The position numbers were made by a program, and so were the translations under genes. From Gemmatimonadota bacterium (GTDB lineage: Bacteria; Gemmatimonadota; Gemmatimonadetes; Gemmatimonadales; Gemmatimonadaceae): 32,691 bases of DNA. The notes below the pieces were generated by a model that did not search any database, had not been told where the DNA came from, and saw nothing but the letters and a program-made list of their open reading frames with translations. Shown in pieces: positions 25,445 to 32,691 of this stretch (within the stretch, counting starts at the first letter, position 1; every line of letters begins with the position of its first letter). The stretch covers positions 1-32,691 of the forward strand of contig JAQBPY010000057.1 of the NCBI GenBank assembly GCA_028287285.1, read 5' to 3'.

Positions 25445-25968
25445 CGTCCTGCCATGGGCAGCACGATCGTATCACGTTCGAATGCGAGCAGCAGCGCGGC
25501 CGGTGGTGTGATGCTGGTGCCCCACTCGCTCACCCAACGATCGCGCGCGCCGGATACGTCGAGAAAACGCACCACACCGCGGCCCGGCCAATGGCCGAGG
25601 ACAAGAACGTCACCGGTGGAGAGCTCCCCGACGAGTGACGTGCTGTCGCGACCACGGTCGACGAGCACCGTCACACCGCACGGCTCGACCCAACCGCCAG
25701 GAACATCACACACGCTCTTGAAACGCGCGCTTGTCGAATCTCCGACAAAACGGCTGGCTGAATCGGTATGGACCTCCGCGCGCCGAACGAGCGCATACAA
25801 CAGGCGACGCGAATTTGCGGCGTCGTCTTCGACGAGGGCAGTGTGACCCAGCACGGTCTGTGTATCCTCCAGCTGGTCGATCAGGGCGCGCACGCTGAGG
25901 AGAACCAGCCCCACCAGTGCGAGCCCGAGCATGATCTCGATGAGCGTCATACCGCGTCTAGTGTGCAT
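25441..25968 (-). CDS. gspJ: Minor pseudopilin GspJ
   Basis: This 175-aa protein begins RRGMTLIEIMLGLALVGLV, a class III signal with Gly(-1) and Glu(+5), followed by a long helix and a beta-rich globular part. Order (I-J-K) and size support GspJ. It overlaps gspI by 11 bp and gspK by 4 bp. Confidence 0.85.
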   Translation of the reverse strand: MHTRRGMTLIEIMLGLALVGLVLLSVRALIDQLEDTQTVLGHTALVEDDAANSRRLLYALVRRAEVHTDSASRFVGDSTSARFKSVCDVPGGWVEPCGVTVLVDRGRDSTSLVGELSTGDVLVLGHWPGRGVVRFLDVSGARDRWVSEWGTSITPPAALLLAFERDTIVLPMAGR

Positions 25969-26314
25969 CGATCACCCGTCTCGGCCGATAGACGGTGGTG
26001 TGCAGTATTTCAGCGGCCGTTATGGTATCGTGTACCGTGATGGTGTAGAGCTGCGCGTCGGGATGCGTGACTTCGACGTCCCACACGCCCATGCGTGCGC
26101 GGCCGATGTGGCTCTCGAGCTCCGCCTCATTCCAGAGCGTTGCCCGGTTCAACGTCTCGACCGCCAGCGTCGTCCGGCGCTCGACCGCTCGTCCAATGCG
26201 AACGGTCTCAACGGTCTGCGCGAGCAAAGTAACGAGGGCAATGCCCGCGACGCCGAGCAGGAGTGTGCCAAGCATGACCTCGAGCAGCAGCATTCCGGAT
26301 CGGGTCCGCATCAT
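25958..26314 (-). CDS. gspI: Minor pseudopilin GspI
   Basis: This 118-aa protein has the class III signal RSGMLLLEVMLGTLLLGVAG with Gly(-1) and Glu(+5). It has the short length of GspI and lies before gspJ. Two adjacent ATG codons are possible starts; the first overlaps the gspH stop. GspI nucleates the I-J-K tip complex in characterised systems. Confidence 0.82.
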   Translation of the reverse strand: MMRTRSGMLLLEVMLGTLLLGVAGIALVTLLAQTVETVRIGRAVERRTTLAVETLNRATLWNEAELESHIGRARMGVWDVEVTHPDAQLYTITVHDTITAAEILHTTVYRPRRVIDAH

Positions 26315-26643
26315 CGTGCCGCACCAGTGTCGGGCGGCATCCTGATATGACCCGTCAGGCGCGCCACGTGCGCCGATGTATCGACGAGCACCATTCCATC
26401 AGGCAGCATCGTTGCCGCGACGTATGCGCCGTGCAGCCGAACCGTCACACGCACCGGACGTCCTGTCCTCAGCGCCTCCGCTCGGCCATTCGTAATGCGG
26501 TGCGTGGTATCATCCGGGGGAACGAGTTTCCGAGGCATCACGAGCGCGCTCACGCTCGCGATGATTGCGATGGCAGAGATTACCACGATGAGCTCCAGCA
26601 ACGTCGTCCCAGTCCGGCGGAATTCCATGGGCCGGCGCGTCAT
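26311..26643 (-). CDS. gspH: Minor pseudopilin GspH
   Basis: This 110-aa protein carries RRTGTTLLELIVVISAIAI, a class III signal with Gly(-1) and Glu(+5), and a short beta-rich tail (PVRVTVRLHGAYVAATMLPDG). At 110 aa it is shorter than typical GspH (150-190 aa). ATG 26643 overlaps the gspF stop. A second ATG five codons later is possible. Confidence 0.8.
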   Translation of the reverse strand: MTRRPMEFRRTGTTLLELIVVISAIAIIASVSALVMPRKLVPPDDTTHRITNGRAEALRTGRPVRVTVRLHGAYVAATMLPDGMVLVDTSAHVARLTGHIRMPPDTGAAR

Positions 26644-27884
26644 GCCGTGGGCCGTACCGAATACACTGCCTGCAATAGCGCGGCGGCAACGAGCGCGACG
26701 ATTGCGGCAAACGTGAAGATCAACGCGGGCTCCAACGCGCGCACGGCAGTCTGCGTGATGCGCTGGCTCTGCTCCTGATCGAGCCGCGCCGCATGCGCGA
26801 GCATTCCGCTCACTCGGCCGCTTTCCTCGCCCGCGCGAAGCAGCTGCACCGCGGTTGGCGTCAACGCGTCGCTCGCCTTGAAGGCCGCGGACAGCGACCG
26901 CCCCGCGGCGATGTCGATGCTTGCTATCGTGAGCCGGCGCTCCATGGCCGCATCCCCAGCCGAGCGGCCCGCAAAACGCAGCGCTTCGATGACGGGAATG
27001 CCGCTGTCGAGCAGGACGGAGAGCGACAGTGCTGCCCGCGACGCCGACGCGGAGCGGCGTGCCGTTCCCACTAGCGGCACCCGGCGCAATGCTTCATGCC
27101 ACCGCAAGCGGCCACTCTCCGTACCGACCCACGCGCGCCACGTAATGAACGCCGTCACGAGCGCCGCTCCTCCCGGAAGCGCAAGTTGCCGCGCAACACG
27201 TGAGCCGGTGAGCACGATGCGTGTCGCCGGCGGCAATTGCTGATTCAAGTCGGCGAGCATCGTGGCAAACGTCGGGAGCACAACACCCACGAGCACTCCA
27301 ATGGACGCAACGCCGGCGACCGCCAGAATGGCCGGATATGTGAGGGCCGCCTGGAGAGCAGCGCGAGTTGCGGCCGCGGATTCCATCAGCTCCGCCGCGC
27401 GACGAACGGCCGGACCTGCCGAGCCGCTCGCTTCACCAGCTTGTGTGATCCCGATGACGACGGGCGGCACGGCAATCGGTGACGTCTGCAACGCACGCGC
27501 GAGTCCGGATCCCTCGCGGACCTGCTGCTGCAGATGCGGCAACGCCGGGAGCCAGCTCCTTGGTGCAAGCTCCTGAAATGCGCGTAGCGCACGGCCAATG
27601 GGCAGGCCCGCTTCCAGGAGATCCCCGAGAACGCGCAGGCCGAGCGCCAGATCGCGAACGGGCACCGGACTCTGGTGGAACACCCGGGCGCCATCACTCT
27701 CTATGGTGATGGGATACAGCCCCGCATCGATGAGCTGCCGGCGCGCCACATGGACATCCACGGCATCCAGACGTCCCGATTCCACGACGCCGTCCGCGCG
27801 TGCGGCCCGATACCGAAAGACATTCATCCGTACAGCGCCAGGCATGCCCATCGTCGTGGTCACCGCTACGCTCCCGTTACTCAT
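26640..27884 (-). CDS. gspF: T2SS inner-membrane platform protein GspF
   Basis: From ATG 27884 the protein has 414 aa, close to the family norm of about 400. Two GspF repeats are visible: residues 75-200 (LGDLLEAGLPIGRALRAF, GEASGSAGPAVRRAAEL) and 275-400 (LSVLLDSGIPVIEALRFA, RAGEESGRVSGMLAHAARL). Membrane segments follow each repeat (AILAVAGVASIGVLVGVVLP and ALIFTFAAIVALVAAALLQ), with a third between the repeats. ATG 27884 overlaps the gspG stop as ATGA. A start at 27905 is also open but less likely. Confidence 0.93.
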   Translation of the reverse strand: MSNGSVAVTTTMGMPGAVRMNVFRYRAARADGVVESGRLDAVDVHVARRQLIDAGLYPITIESDGARVFHQSPVPVRDLALGLRVLGDLLEAGLPIGRALRAFQELAPRSWLPALPHLQQQVREGSGLARALQTSPIAVPPVVIGITQAGEASGSAGPAVRRAAELMESAAATRAALQAALTYPAILAVAGVASIGVLVGVVLPTFATMLADLNQQLPPATRIVLTGSRVARQLALPGGAALVTAFITWRAWVGTESGRLRWHEALRRVPLVGTARRSASASRAALSLSVLLDSGIPVIEALRFAGRSAGDAAMERRLTIASIDIAAGRSLSAAFKASDALTPTAVQLLRAGEESGRVSGMLAHAARLDQEQSQRITQTAVRALEPALIFTFAAIVALVAAALLQAVYSVRPTA

Positions 27885-28351
27885 TGGCGAACGGCCCCAT
27901 TCCACGACGTCATGTCCGCGTCCTCACCGTCGCCGCCAACACGTCCGTCCTTCCCCAATGTGTAGAGATCGTAGGAGTTGGGGTTGGCGAGCCCCGGCGA
28001 GACATAGACGTACTGCCGCTTCCACGGATCGAGCGGAATGTTCTGTCGCAGGTACGGGCCTTTCCAATTGGCCGGTGCGGTCCCGGCGACAGGCATCGTC
28101 CTAAGCGATTCGAGGCCCTGCTCGCTCGTTGGAAACGCATCGTTGTCGAGTCGATAGGCATCGAGTGCGAGCGCCATGATCTCCAGCTGGCTCTTGGCCG
28201 CGCTGCGGCGTGCTTCACCAACGTTGCCGAACAACGACGGAGCAACGACCGCCGCGAGGGTCGCGATGATCGCGATCACCACCAGCAGCTCGATGAGCGT
28301 GAATGCCGCACGATTCCCGCGGCGGTATGCCCGCTTAGTCCTGAACCACAC
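27881..28351 (-). CDS. gspG: Major pseudopilin GspG
   Basis: This 156-aa protein has FTLIELLVVIAIIATLAAVV with Glu(+5), and the GspG hallmarks AYRLDNDAFPTSEQGLESL, GPYLRQNIPLDPWKR, and DLYTLGKDGRVGGDGEDADMTSW, which includes the calcium-binding loop. The residue before the cleavage site is Ala (RAAFTLIE) instead of the usual Gly. It overlaps gspE by 17 bp. No prepilin peptidase gene lies in the window. Confidence 0.95.
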   Translation of the reverse strand: MWFRTKRAYRRGNRAAFTLIELLVVIAIIATLAAVVAPSLFGNVGEARRSAAKSQLEIMALALDAYRLDNDAFPTSEQGLESLRTMPVAGTAPANWKGPYLRQNIPLDPWKRQYVYVSPGLANPNSYDLYTLGKDGRVGGDGEDADMTSWNGAVRQ

Positions 28352-29828
28352 GAAATACCTCCTCGACAGTCGTGAGTCCCGCTTGCACGTTGCGCCAGCC
28401 GTCTTCCCGCAACGGCAGCATCCCCGAATCGATTGCCGCTTCGCGCAACTCGGCGCGCGGCTTCCCGCTGGCGATCGCGTCCTTCACATCATCAGTGAGC
28501 AGCAGCAGCTCGAAGAGCCCAAGCCGCCCGCGGAACCCCGTACCTCGGCACGATTGGCAGCCCACACCATGACGCAGCTCCACTCGGCCCACCGGGCGGC
28601 CCGCCAGCGCAGCAACCTGCTCCGGCGAAGGGAAATACGTCGTGGTGCAGTCGTCGCAGATCCGGCGCACGAGCCGTTGCGCGAGCACTCCCTCCACCGT
28701 TGCCGCGACGAGATAGTCGGGAACGCCGAGGTCGAGCAGGCGTGGAATGGCGCCGACCGCGTCATTGGTGTGCAGCGTACTGAAGACGAGGTGCCCCGTC
28801 ATTGCCGCCTGCACCGCGACCTCCGCGGTCTCGCGGTCGCGCATCTCGCCCACCATGATGACGTCCGGATCCTGCCGCAGGATCGCGCGCAACGCGGAAT
28901 CGAACGTCACACCGGCCTGACGATGCACCGGCACCTGCGTGATCCCCGCGAGTTGATACTCGATGGGGTCTTCCACCGTGATGATCTTTTCCGCCGGCGC
29001 GTTGCGGCCCTGCAGCGCGGAGTAGAGTGTCGTCGTCTTGCCGCTGCCCGTGGGGCCGGTCACGAGCAGCATTCCATGCGGGCGCGCGGCAAGCCGTGCG
29101 ACATTCTCCTGCACTGCGCGCGACATCCCCAGCTCCGCGAGACCTACCGGACGTCCGCCGCGGTCCAGCAAGCGCAACACGACACTCTCACCGTGCATCG
29201 TGGGAACAGTCGAGACGCGAAGGTCGAGCTCGCGTGCCTCGAGACGCACACGAATTCGCCCATCCTGCGGACGGCGACGTTCGGAGATGTCGAGCTCCGC
29301 GAGCAGCTTGATGCGTGAGACGATCGCGTGGTGCAGCGCCGGTGGCGGATCGAGCGCCGCAACGAGCACGCCGTCCAGGCGAAAGCGCGCCGCGAGCCCG
29401 GTGCGCGTCGCCTCGAGGTGGATGTCGCTCGCCGACGCATCGTACGCATCCCGGACCAGCAGATTGACATATCGAATGACCGGCGGCTGATTCGCGAGAT
29501 CTCTTACATCGGAGGCATTTTCATCATCCGATTCCGACGCGCGTGCCAGCTCGATGGACCGGTCTGCATTCGTCGTGAGCCGCTCGATGTACCGCGCGAG
29601 ATCCCCCTCCGGCATCTCGCGTGTGGTCAGGCGGCTGCCATAGACGTAGGCCAGCTCATCGAGCGCGACGAGGTGCGCGTTGGGCGCAGCCGCCACGATG
29701 AGATGGTCGTCGTCGCTCCACTCGATTGGACAGAGCCGGTTGTGGAGGAGGAAATCGCGCGTCAATCCCTGCGCGAGGATGACGGGCCGCGAGGTGCTCG
29801 CTCCCGCGTGCGCGTGACCGTGCTCCAC
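28335..29828 (-). CDS. gspE: T2SS assembly ATPase GspE
   Basis: From GTG 29828, which shares its G with the upstream TAG, the protein has 497 aa. It has an N1E-like domain, then the ATPase core: Walker A GPTGSGKTTT, the Asp box (ITVEDPIEYQ), Walker B DPDVIMVGEMRD and the His box (TGHLVFSTLHTNDAVGA). A zinc-binding CxxC pair is present (CDDC and CQSC), as in GspE/PilB. It powers pseudopilus assembly from the cytoplasm. The frame runs to 29957, but that part overlaps the upstream lipoprotein gene. The GTG start copies the junction seen at gspC/gspD. Confidence 0.95.
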   Translation of the reverse strand: MEHGHAHAGASTSRPVILAQGLTRDFLLHNRLCPIEWSDDDHLIVAAAPNAHLVALDELAYVYGSRLTTREMPEGDLARYIERLTTNADRSIELARASESDDENASDVRDLANQPPVIRYVNLLVRDAYDASASDIHLEATRTGLAARFRLDGVLVAALDPPPALHHAIVSRIKLLAELDISERRRPQDGRIRVRLEARELDLRVSTVPTMHGESVVLRLLDRGGRPVGLAELGMSRAVQENVARLAARPHGMLLVTGPTGSGKTTTLYSALQGRNAPAEKIITVEDPIEYQLAGITQVPVHRQAGVTFDSALRAILRQDPDVIMVGEMRDRETAEVAVQAAMTGHLVFSTLHTNDAVGAIPRLLDLGVPDYLVAATVEGVLAQRLVRRICDDCTTTYFPSPEQVAALAGRPVGRVELRHGVGCQSCRGTGFRGRLGLFELLLLTDDVKDAIASGKPRAELREAAIDSGMLPLREDGWRNVQAGLTTVEEVFRVVQD

Positions 29829-30439
29829 TAGAGCGGCATCCCCGATGCGCGCGCCACGCGTGCGCGGATCGTATCCGGCAGTTGCGGCAGTGTTGGATCG
29901 TTGAGAAACGTGCTGGCGAACACACGCATCGTTCGCGGCGCTCGTACGACGCGCCATCCCGCATTCGTGTGCGCAAGCACAAATTCGCCAATTTGATTGC
30001 CAGGTGCGCTGGTATATCGCGTGGTCGCTCGCGACAGGCTGTCCCGTACCTGATCGAGCGTGCCGACGACTTGATAGCTCACGAGGATGTGCGCTGAATC
30101 CGCGCCGACGGCACTCGCTCCGATGCGAAAGTTCGCAATGAGCTGCAGACTGTCGCGCCGCAACGGGCGTCCGCCAGCGGTAATCGAATCGAACCAGGCC
30201 ACGGATTTCAACCGCTCACCAATCGCATCTCGGCTGGCAAACATCGTCACGAGATTCGTTGCGTCCAGCTCCAGTGGCGCTTGCATGCCGACGACGCGCG
30301 CTGAGTCGCCGGAGGGCGGTATTGTCGACGCAATGGGTGCTGGTGCCGTGTGGGATGCGGTGTTGGTGGCGCATGCCGCAACAAGACACGACACGGCGAC
30401 TGCACACTGCATGGAAAGGCGGGATCGTTGGGTGGTCAT
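29828..30439 (-). CDS. Lipoprotein at the head of the T2SS operon
   Basis: From ATG 30439 the protein has 203 aa with a lipobox CLVAAC at about residues 16-21, so it is probably an envelope lipoprotein. The mature part has a low-complexity Thr/Ala/Pro stretch and then a globular domain of about 140 aa (FRIGASAVGADSAHILVSYQ, NAGWRVVRAPRTMRVF), which looks like an NTF2/SnoaL-type or other alpha+beta fold; this is uncertain. A longer start at 30502 would add 21 residues lying over the candidate promoter, so it is not used. As first gene of the operon it may be a pilotin-like or accessory factor of the secretin. No direct evidence of that is visible. Confidence 0.75.
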   Translation of the reverse strand: MTTQRSRLSMQCAVAVSCLVAACATNTASHTAPAPIASTIPPSGDSARVVGMQAPLELDATNLVTMFASRDAIGERLKSVAWFDSITAGGRPLRRDSLQLIANFRIGASAVGADSAHILVSYQVVGTLDQVRDSLSRATTRYTSAPGNQIGEFVLAHTNAGWRVVRAPRTMRVFASTFLNDPTLPQLPDTIRARVARASGMPL

Positions 30440-30486
30440 GGCACTCGAAGTGAGAAGCAGGTCAAATCGGCTCGCCACTACCCAAG

Positions 30487-30501
30487 GCAGGTCCGAGACC
30501 A
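30487..30501 (-). promoter_or_regulatory. Candidate sigma-54 promoter of the T2SS operon
   Basis: Reading on the minus strand, TGG (30501-30499) and TGC (30489-30487) give the GG-N10-GC spacing of a sigma-54 promoter. A start near 30475 would leave a leader of about 36 nt before ATG 30439. The intermediate bases match the consensus poorly. The two palindromes lie at about -97 and -129, a normal distance for activator sites. Confidence 0.4.
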
Positions 30502-30564
30502 CTGCATCTGAAGCGTCAAGTGCTTGATGTCACACGAGTTACGACCGCGTTGTTCTTTTCGGTT

Positions 30565-30610
30565 CATGTAGCGCTACATGATGCGTCTGTTGCGCGACTG
30601 TAGCGCTACA
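30565..30610. promoter_or_regulatory. Tandem palindromic activator sites
   Basis: The perfect 12-bp palindrome TGTAGCGCTACA occurs twice, at 30567-30578 (extended to the 16-bp CATGTAGCGCTACATG at 30565-30580) and at 30599-30610. The centres are 32 bp apart, about three helical turns. They sit between the end of the upstream activator gene and the operon promoter. Fis-type helix-turn-helix activators bind such paired palindromes, so one or both activator-like proteins in the window are likely ligands. Confidence 0.75.
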
Positions 30611-30613
30611 CTC

Positions 30614-31582
30614 TCAACGGCTTCCCTCCGACCGCGCATCCGGTGCATGCATCCCGCGACGGTGACGATGGACGGTCGTTCTGTGGACGCCGAGCGCGCG
30701 CGCGGCGGCGGAGACACTGCCTGTTTCATTGACCGCCGCTTCCACTCGCTCAAAGGAGAGAGGCGCGCGGCCATCCACGAGATCGGCGAGATAGCGCATT
30801 TCGTCCTGGCACAACGCGACCGTGAGCACCGGCGCACCATCCGCTTCGAGCAACAGCCTGTGCACCGTGGCATCGAGCTGTCGCAGGTTGTTCGGCCACG
30901 GGGCGGCCTGAAAGGCCGCCATCAATTCATCATGCACGACAGGCACGTGGCCGAGATCCATGTCCGCTGCGTGTGCCGTGAGGGATTCGGTGACGAGCAG
31001 GGGAATGTCCGCACGACGTTCGCGCAGCGGCGGGATTTGAAGGGTGAACACCGCCAGCCGCGCGTGGAGATCAGGGAGGAACCGGTCCCGCGCAACCTGG
31101 GTCTCGAGCGGAAGGTTCGTTGCGGCGATGATGCGGACGTCCACACGCATGTCGCGATCCGAGCCCACCGGACGAAACTCCCCGTATTCGACCGCATGCA
31201 GCAGGCGTTGCTGCACGCCCAGTGACGCCTTGCCGATCTCGTCGAGGAACAGCGTTCCACCGCTGGCGGAGACGAAGTGTCCCGCGCGCGCATATCGTGC
31301 GTCCGTGTACGCGCCATTGACGTGGCCAAAGAGCTCCGAGGCGGCGAGCGCGTCGTCCACCGTCGACAATACCACCGACTGGAATGGCTTGGCGGCGCGT
31401 GGCGACACGGAGTGAAGGTATCGCGCCAACTGCGTCTTGCCCGTTCCCGATTCACCCTCGAGCAGCAACGGCGCCCGACGATCGGCGGCAAAGCGGCGTG
31501 CCCGGGCCAGGAGCCGCTTGAAGCTCGCGCTCTGGAATCGCTCGACGTTCGGCCGTTTTACCAGCAAGGTCGCGTCTTTCAT
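30614..31582 (-). CDS. Sigma-54 activator-like AAA+ protein with altered GAFTGA loop
   Basis: This 322-aa protein has an AAA+ domain followed by a Fis-type helix-turn-helix. Walker A is EGESGTGKT, Walker B GGTLFLDEIG, and the helix-turn-helix is SVSAAARALGVHRTTVHRHR. The sigma-54 contact loop reads GAYTDA instead of GAFTGA, so the conserved glycine is missing. This casts doubt on normal sigma-54 contact; it may act with a different sigma factor, as a co-activator, or as a repressor. No sensor domain is present. It lies just upstream of the tandem palindromes and the T2SS operon, in the same direction. ATG 31582 lacks an obvious ribosome-binding site. Confidence 0.88.
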   Translation of the reverse strand: MKDATLLVKRPNVERFQSASFKRLLARARRFAADRRAPLLLEGESGTGKTQLARYLHSVSPRAAKPFQSVVLSTVDDALAASELFGHVNGAYTDARYARAGHFVSASGGTLFLDEIGKASLGVQQRLLHAVEYGEFRPVGSDRDMRVDVRIIAATNLPLETQVARDRFLPDLHARLAVFTLQIPPLRERRADIPLLVTESLTAHAADMDLGHVPVVHDELMAAFQAAPWPNNLRQLDATVHRLLLEADGAPVLTVALCQDEMRYLADLVDGRAPLSFERVEAAVNETGSVSAAARALGVHRTTVHRHRRGMHAPDARSEGSR

Positions 31583-32211
31583 GAATGCGTCCAGCTTCGG
31601 ACGACTGAATTGGTGGGCTTTCAGATGTACTCCAACGCAACCGCGACGGGACGGCGCAGCGTGACATAAAGATTACCTGAAGTGTTCTGGCCGCTTGAAA
31701 GCTTAGAAAATTCTTGGCGGAGATACTTTACGCGTCAATTGCACCGTCACGTTATAGATTCTGGCGCTGCGCATTCGCTCACAGCGGCCGCTGTCACGAC
31801 TCACCATTCGCCCCGAAGCTTAGGGGCCACCGCATTGGCGCTGGCACCCAATGGCGCGACTCTGTTGTTACCGCACCGTGACCTCGCCGTGCGTCGCGCG
31901 ATACGGACACTGCATTCCCGTGTGCATCGTTGATGCAACCGATGCGCAGCTCGATTCGCGAGCCGCAGCCTGGCAATGTGTCTATGGCTGTTCGCGCAGC
32001 ATGTCGCGCTCAACCGCCAAGGACGCATGTGCAATGTGCGAAGCACTGGATGCTGATGCGGAGAACACATTGATCCACAATGTGTATTGGTGCGTCATGT
32101 TCGCGTCATCGGCCTTGAGCGTCGTGTTCGCACTAAGCATGTGACGTCGTGCTTCCCTCGCCGCGCAAGGTTTCCTGATGCGCACGCATTCCATGCAGCG
32201 CATCACGTTTG
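31583..32211. other. Intergenic region, no convincing gene
   Basis: About 630 bp with lower GC than the rest of the window near 31660-31760. The open frames here (for example 31851-32144 on the plus strand, cysteine-rich) have no ribosome-binding site or recognisable pattern. One perfect inverted repeat, ACACATTG (32065-32072) and CAATGTGT (32078-32085), could be an operator or weak hairpin. The promoter of the activator gene should lie at the left end. Island DNA stops at about 32212, where the long direct repeat begins. Confidence 0.6.
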
Positions 32212-32251
32212 CGCGATGTTTCGAATTTCCGATCCCTGGCACTCTCCACAT
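32212..32251 (-). pseudogene. Relic of the first 13 codons of the EF-G-like gene
   Basis: The minus strand repeats the start of the EF-G-like gene (GGGATCGGAAATTCG), but an extra base after the ATG shifts the frame and the homology ends after about 13 codons. It marks the right junction between island and backbone. Confidence 0.8.
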
Positions 32252-32269
32252 GCGAACAGCTCGCTACCG

Positions 32270-32530
32270 CTAGGAGAGATTGCCAATACGTGGAGCGGCG
32301 CCGAGCCAGACCCGGAGCGCGTCGTCCAGTGCCTCGCGGAGGGCGAGCGGGTCGACGGCCAGGGCGCGAACGGATTGCCGGCCGTCGCTGATGCACCGGA
32401 AGACCAGTGCGCCGTGTGGAGCGTCGCGCTGTTCCAGCGCAGCGCTCCAGACCCGTCCATGGTCGTCGGTGAATACGCGCTCGCCACCAGATGGCCGGAG
32501 GGGCGGTTGCCGGGTCGAGGACTTCGGCAT
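32270..32530 (-). CDS. Conserved 86-aa protein of unknown function, right copy
   Basis: Same protein as at 2234-2494, with three substitutions (Ala to Leu at residue 11, Gln to His at 39, Val to Ala at 62, by my count). It has the same ATG (32530) and GGGGG ribosome-binding site. It has lost its EF-G-like neighbour downstream. Function unknown. Confidence 0.72.
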   Translation of the reverse strand: MPKSSTRQPPLRPSGGERVFTDDHGRVWSAALEQRDAPHGALVFRCISDGRQSVRALAVDPLALREALDDALRVWLGAAPRIGNLS

Positions 32531-32599
32531 GGTGATGCCCCCACGTCTTCGTGCGTACGCCGTAGGAATGGTGGTTCTCGGCACCCTGTCAAGCAAAAG

Positions 32600-32630
32600 A
32601 AACCGGCCCGCGCTGGGCGCGGGCCGGTTT
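32600..32630. terminator. Strong hairpin terminator, right copy
   Basis: Same 14-bp perfect stem and 3-nt loop as at 2566-2596 (arms 32600-32613 and 32617-32630). Confidence 0.85.
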
Positions 32631-32663
32631 CACCTCATTTCTCTGACGAAAAGAGTTCGTTTC

Positions 32664-32691
32664 TCAATCCCCCGCGTAGTCAAAGGCCAGT
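32664..32691 (-). CDS. Last codons of the backbone gene (partial)
   Basis: The TGA at 32664-32666 and the codons for AFDYAGD match the end of the fragment at 2630. The rest lies outside the window. This is probably the intact version of the gene whose 3' piece is stranded at 2630-2853. Confidence 0.5.

Larger units (their letters stand above)
32212..32691. repeat. Long direct repeat, right copy (runs past the window edge)
   Basis: Matches 2178-2659 in the same orientation. It contains the EF-G start relic, the second 86-aa gene, the terminator and the end of the backbone gene. Confidence 0.9.

Noticed and set aside
32065..32085. 8-bp inverted repeat as an attachment site of the island
   Set aside because: It lies 127 bp from the repeat junction and has no counterpart near 2854.
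31851..32144. 97-aa cysteine-rich plus-strand frame
   Set aside because: No ribosome-binding site, no family pattern, and equal-length frames occur on the other strand.
1..32691. CRISPR array, tRNA, rRNA or DDE transposase
   Set aside because: No regularly spaced repeats, no cloverleaf-like or rRNA-like segment and no transposase frame were seen by eye.

Overview
The window reads as a GC-rich chromosomal segment with an accessory island of about 29 kb. The gene content and style suggest a Gemmatimonadota-like bacterium: an EF-G-like factor, a TonB-plug-like gene end, a PilMNOP-like type II secretion operon, and a very large YD-repeat protein with a Sec signal. The phylum is an inference and was not tested. 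Almost every gene lies on the minus strand.

Layout, left to right. Positions 1-2659 are host backbone: the end of a TonB-plug-like gene, an EF-G-like GTPase, an 86-aa conserved protein and a strong terminator. About 0.48 kb of this backbone (2178-2659) recurs at the right edge (32212-32691), so the island is bracketed by a long direct repeat. From 2630 to 4232 there are remnants: a fragment of a backbone gene fused to a frameshifted, truncated primase, plus an intact XRE regulator. Positions 4266-5201 hold an orphan Rhs toxin tip with its immunity gene. Positions 5202-5916 are non-coding and rich in perfect inverted repeats, including a dif/attC-like double site. Positions 5917-10437 hold a tyrosine recombinase, a primase-ATPase and an XRE regulator. 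Positions 10469-11288 hold a lipoprotein and a small membrane protein (likely immunity), and 11295-19574 encodes a 2759-aa Rhs/YD protein. Positions 19762-30439 are a type II secretion operon (E-G-F-H-I-J-K-L-M-C-D) with a lipoprotein at its head and a sigma-54-type activator at its tail. In this operon every adjacent pair of genes overlaps. A second activator-like gene lies upstream (30614-31582), with two 12-bp palindromes between it and the operon.

How the parts may work together. The most interesting reading is that 5202-11882 is one integrative element inserted inside the rhs gene. A 47-bp perfect direct repeat (5155-5201 and 11836-11882) encodes the conserved end of the Rhs core. Its flanks on one side are only similar, and on the other side unrelated. 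The element would supply a new toxin tip and immunity genes in frame with the Rhs core and push the old tip downstream. The displaced cassette carries its own copy of the same XRE-primase module, decayed, with the same 101-bp spacing and terminator. This looks like serial insertion.

The Rhs protein has a Sec signal and sits directly behind a complete type II secretion operon, so export by Sec followed by T2SS is plausible, though unproven. Two activator-like proteins, tandem palindromes and a GG-N10-GC element suggest sigma-54-dependent control of the operon.
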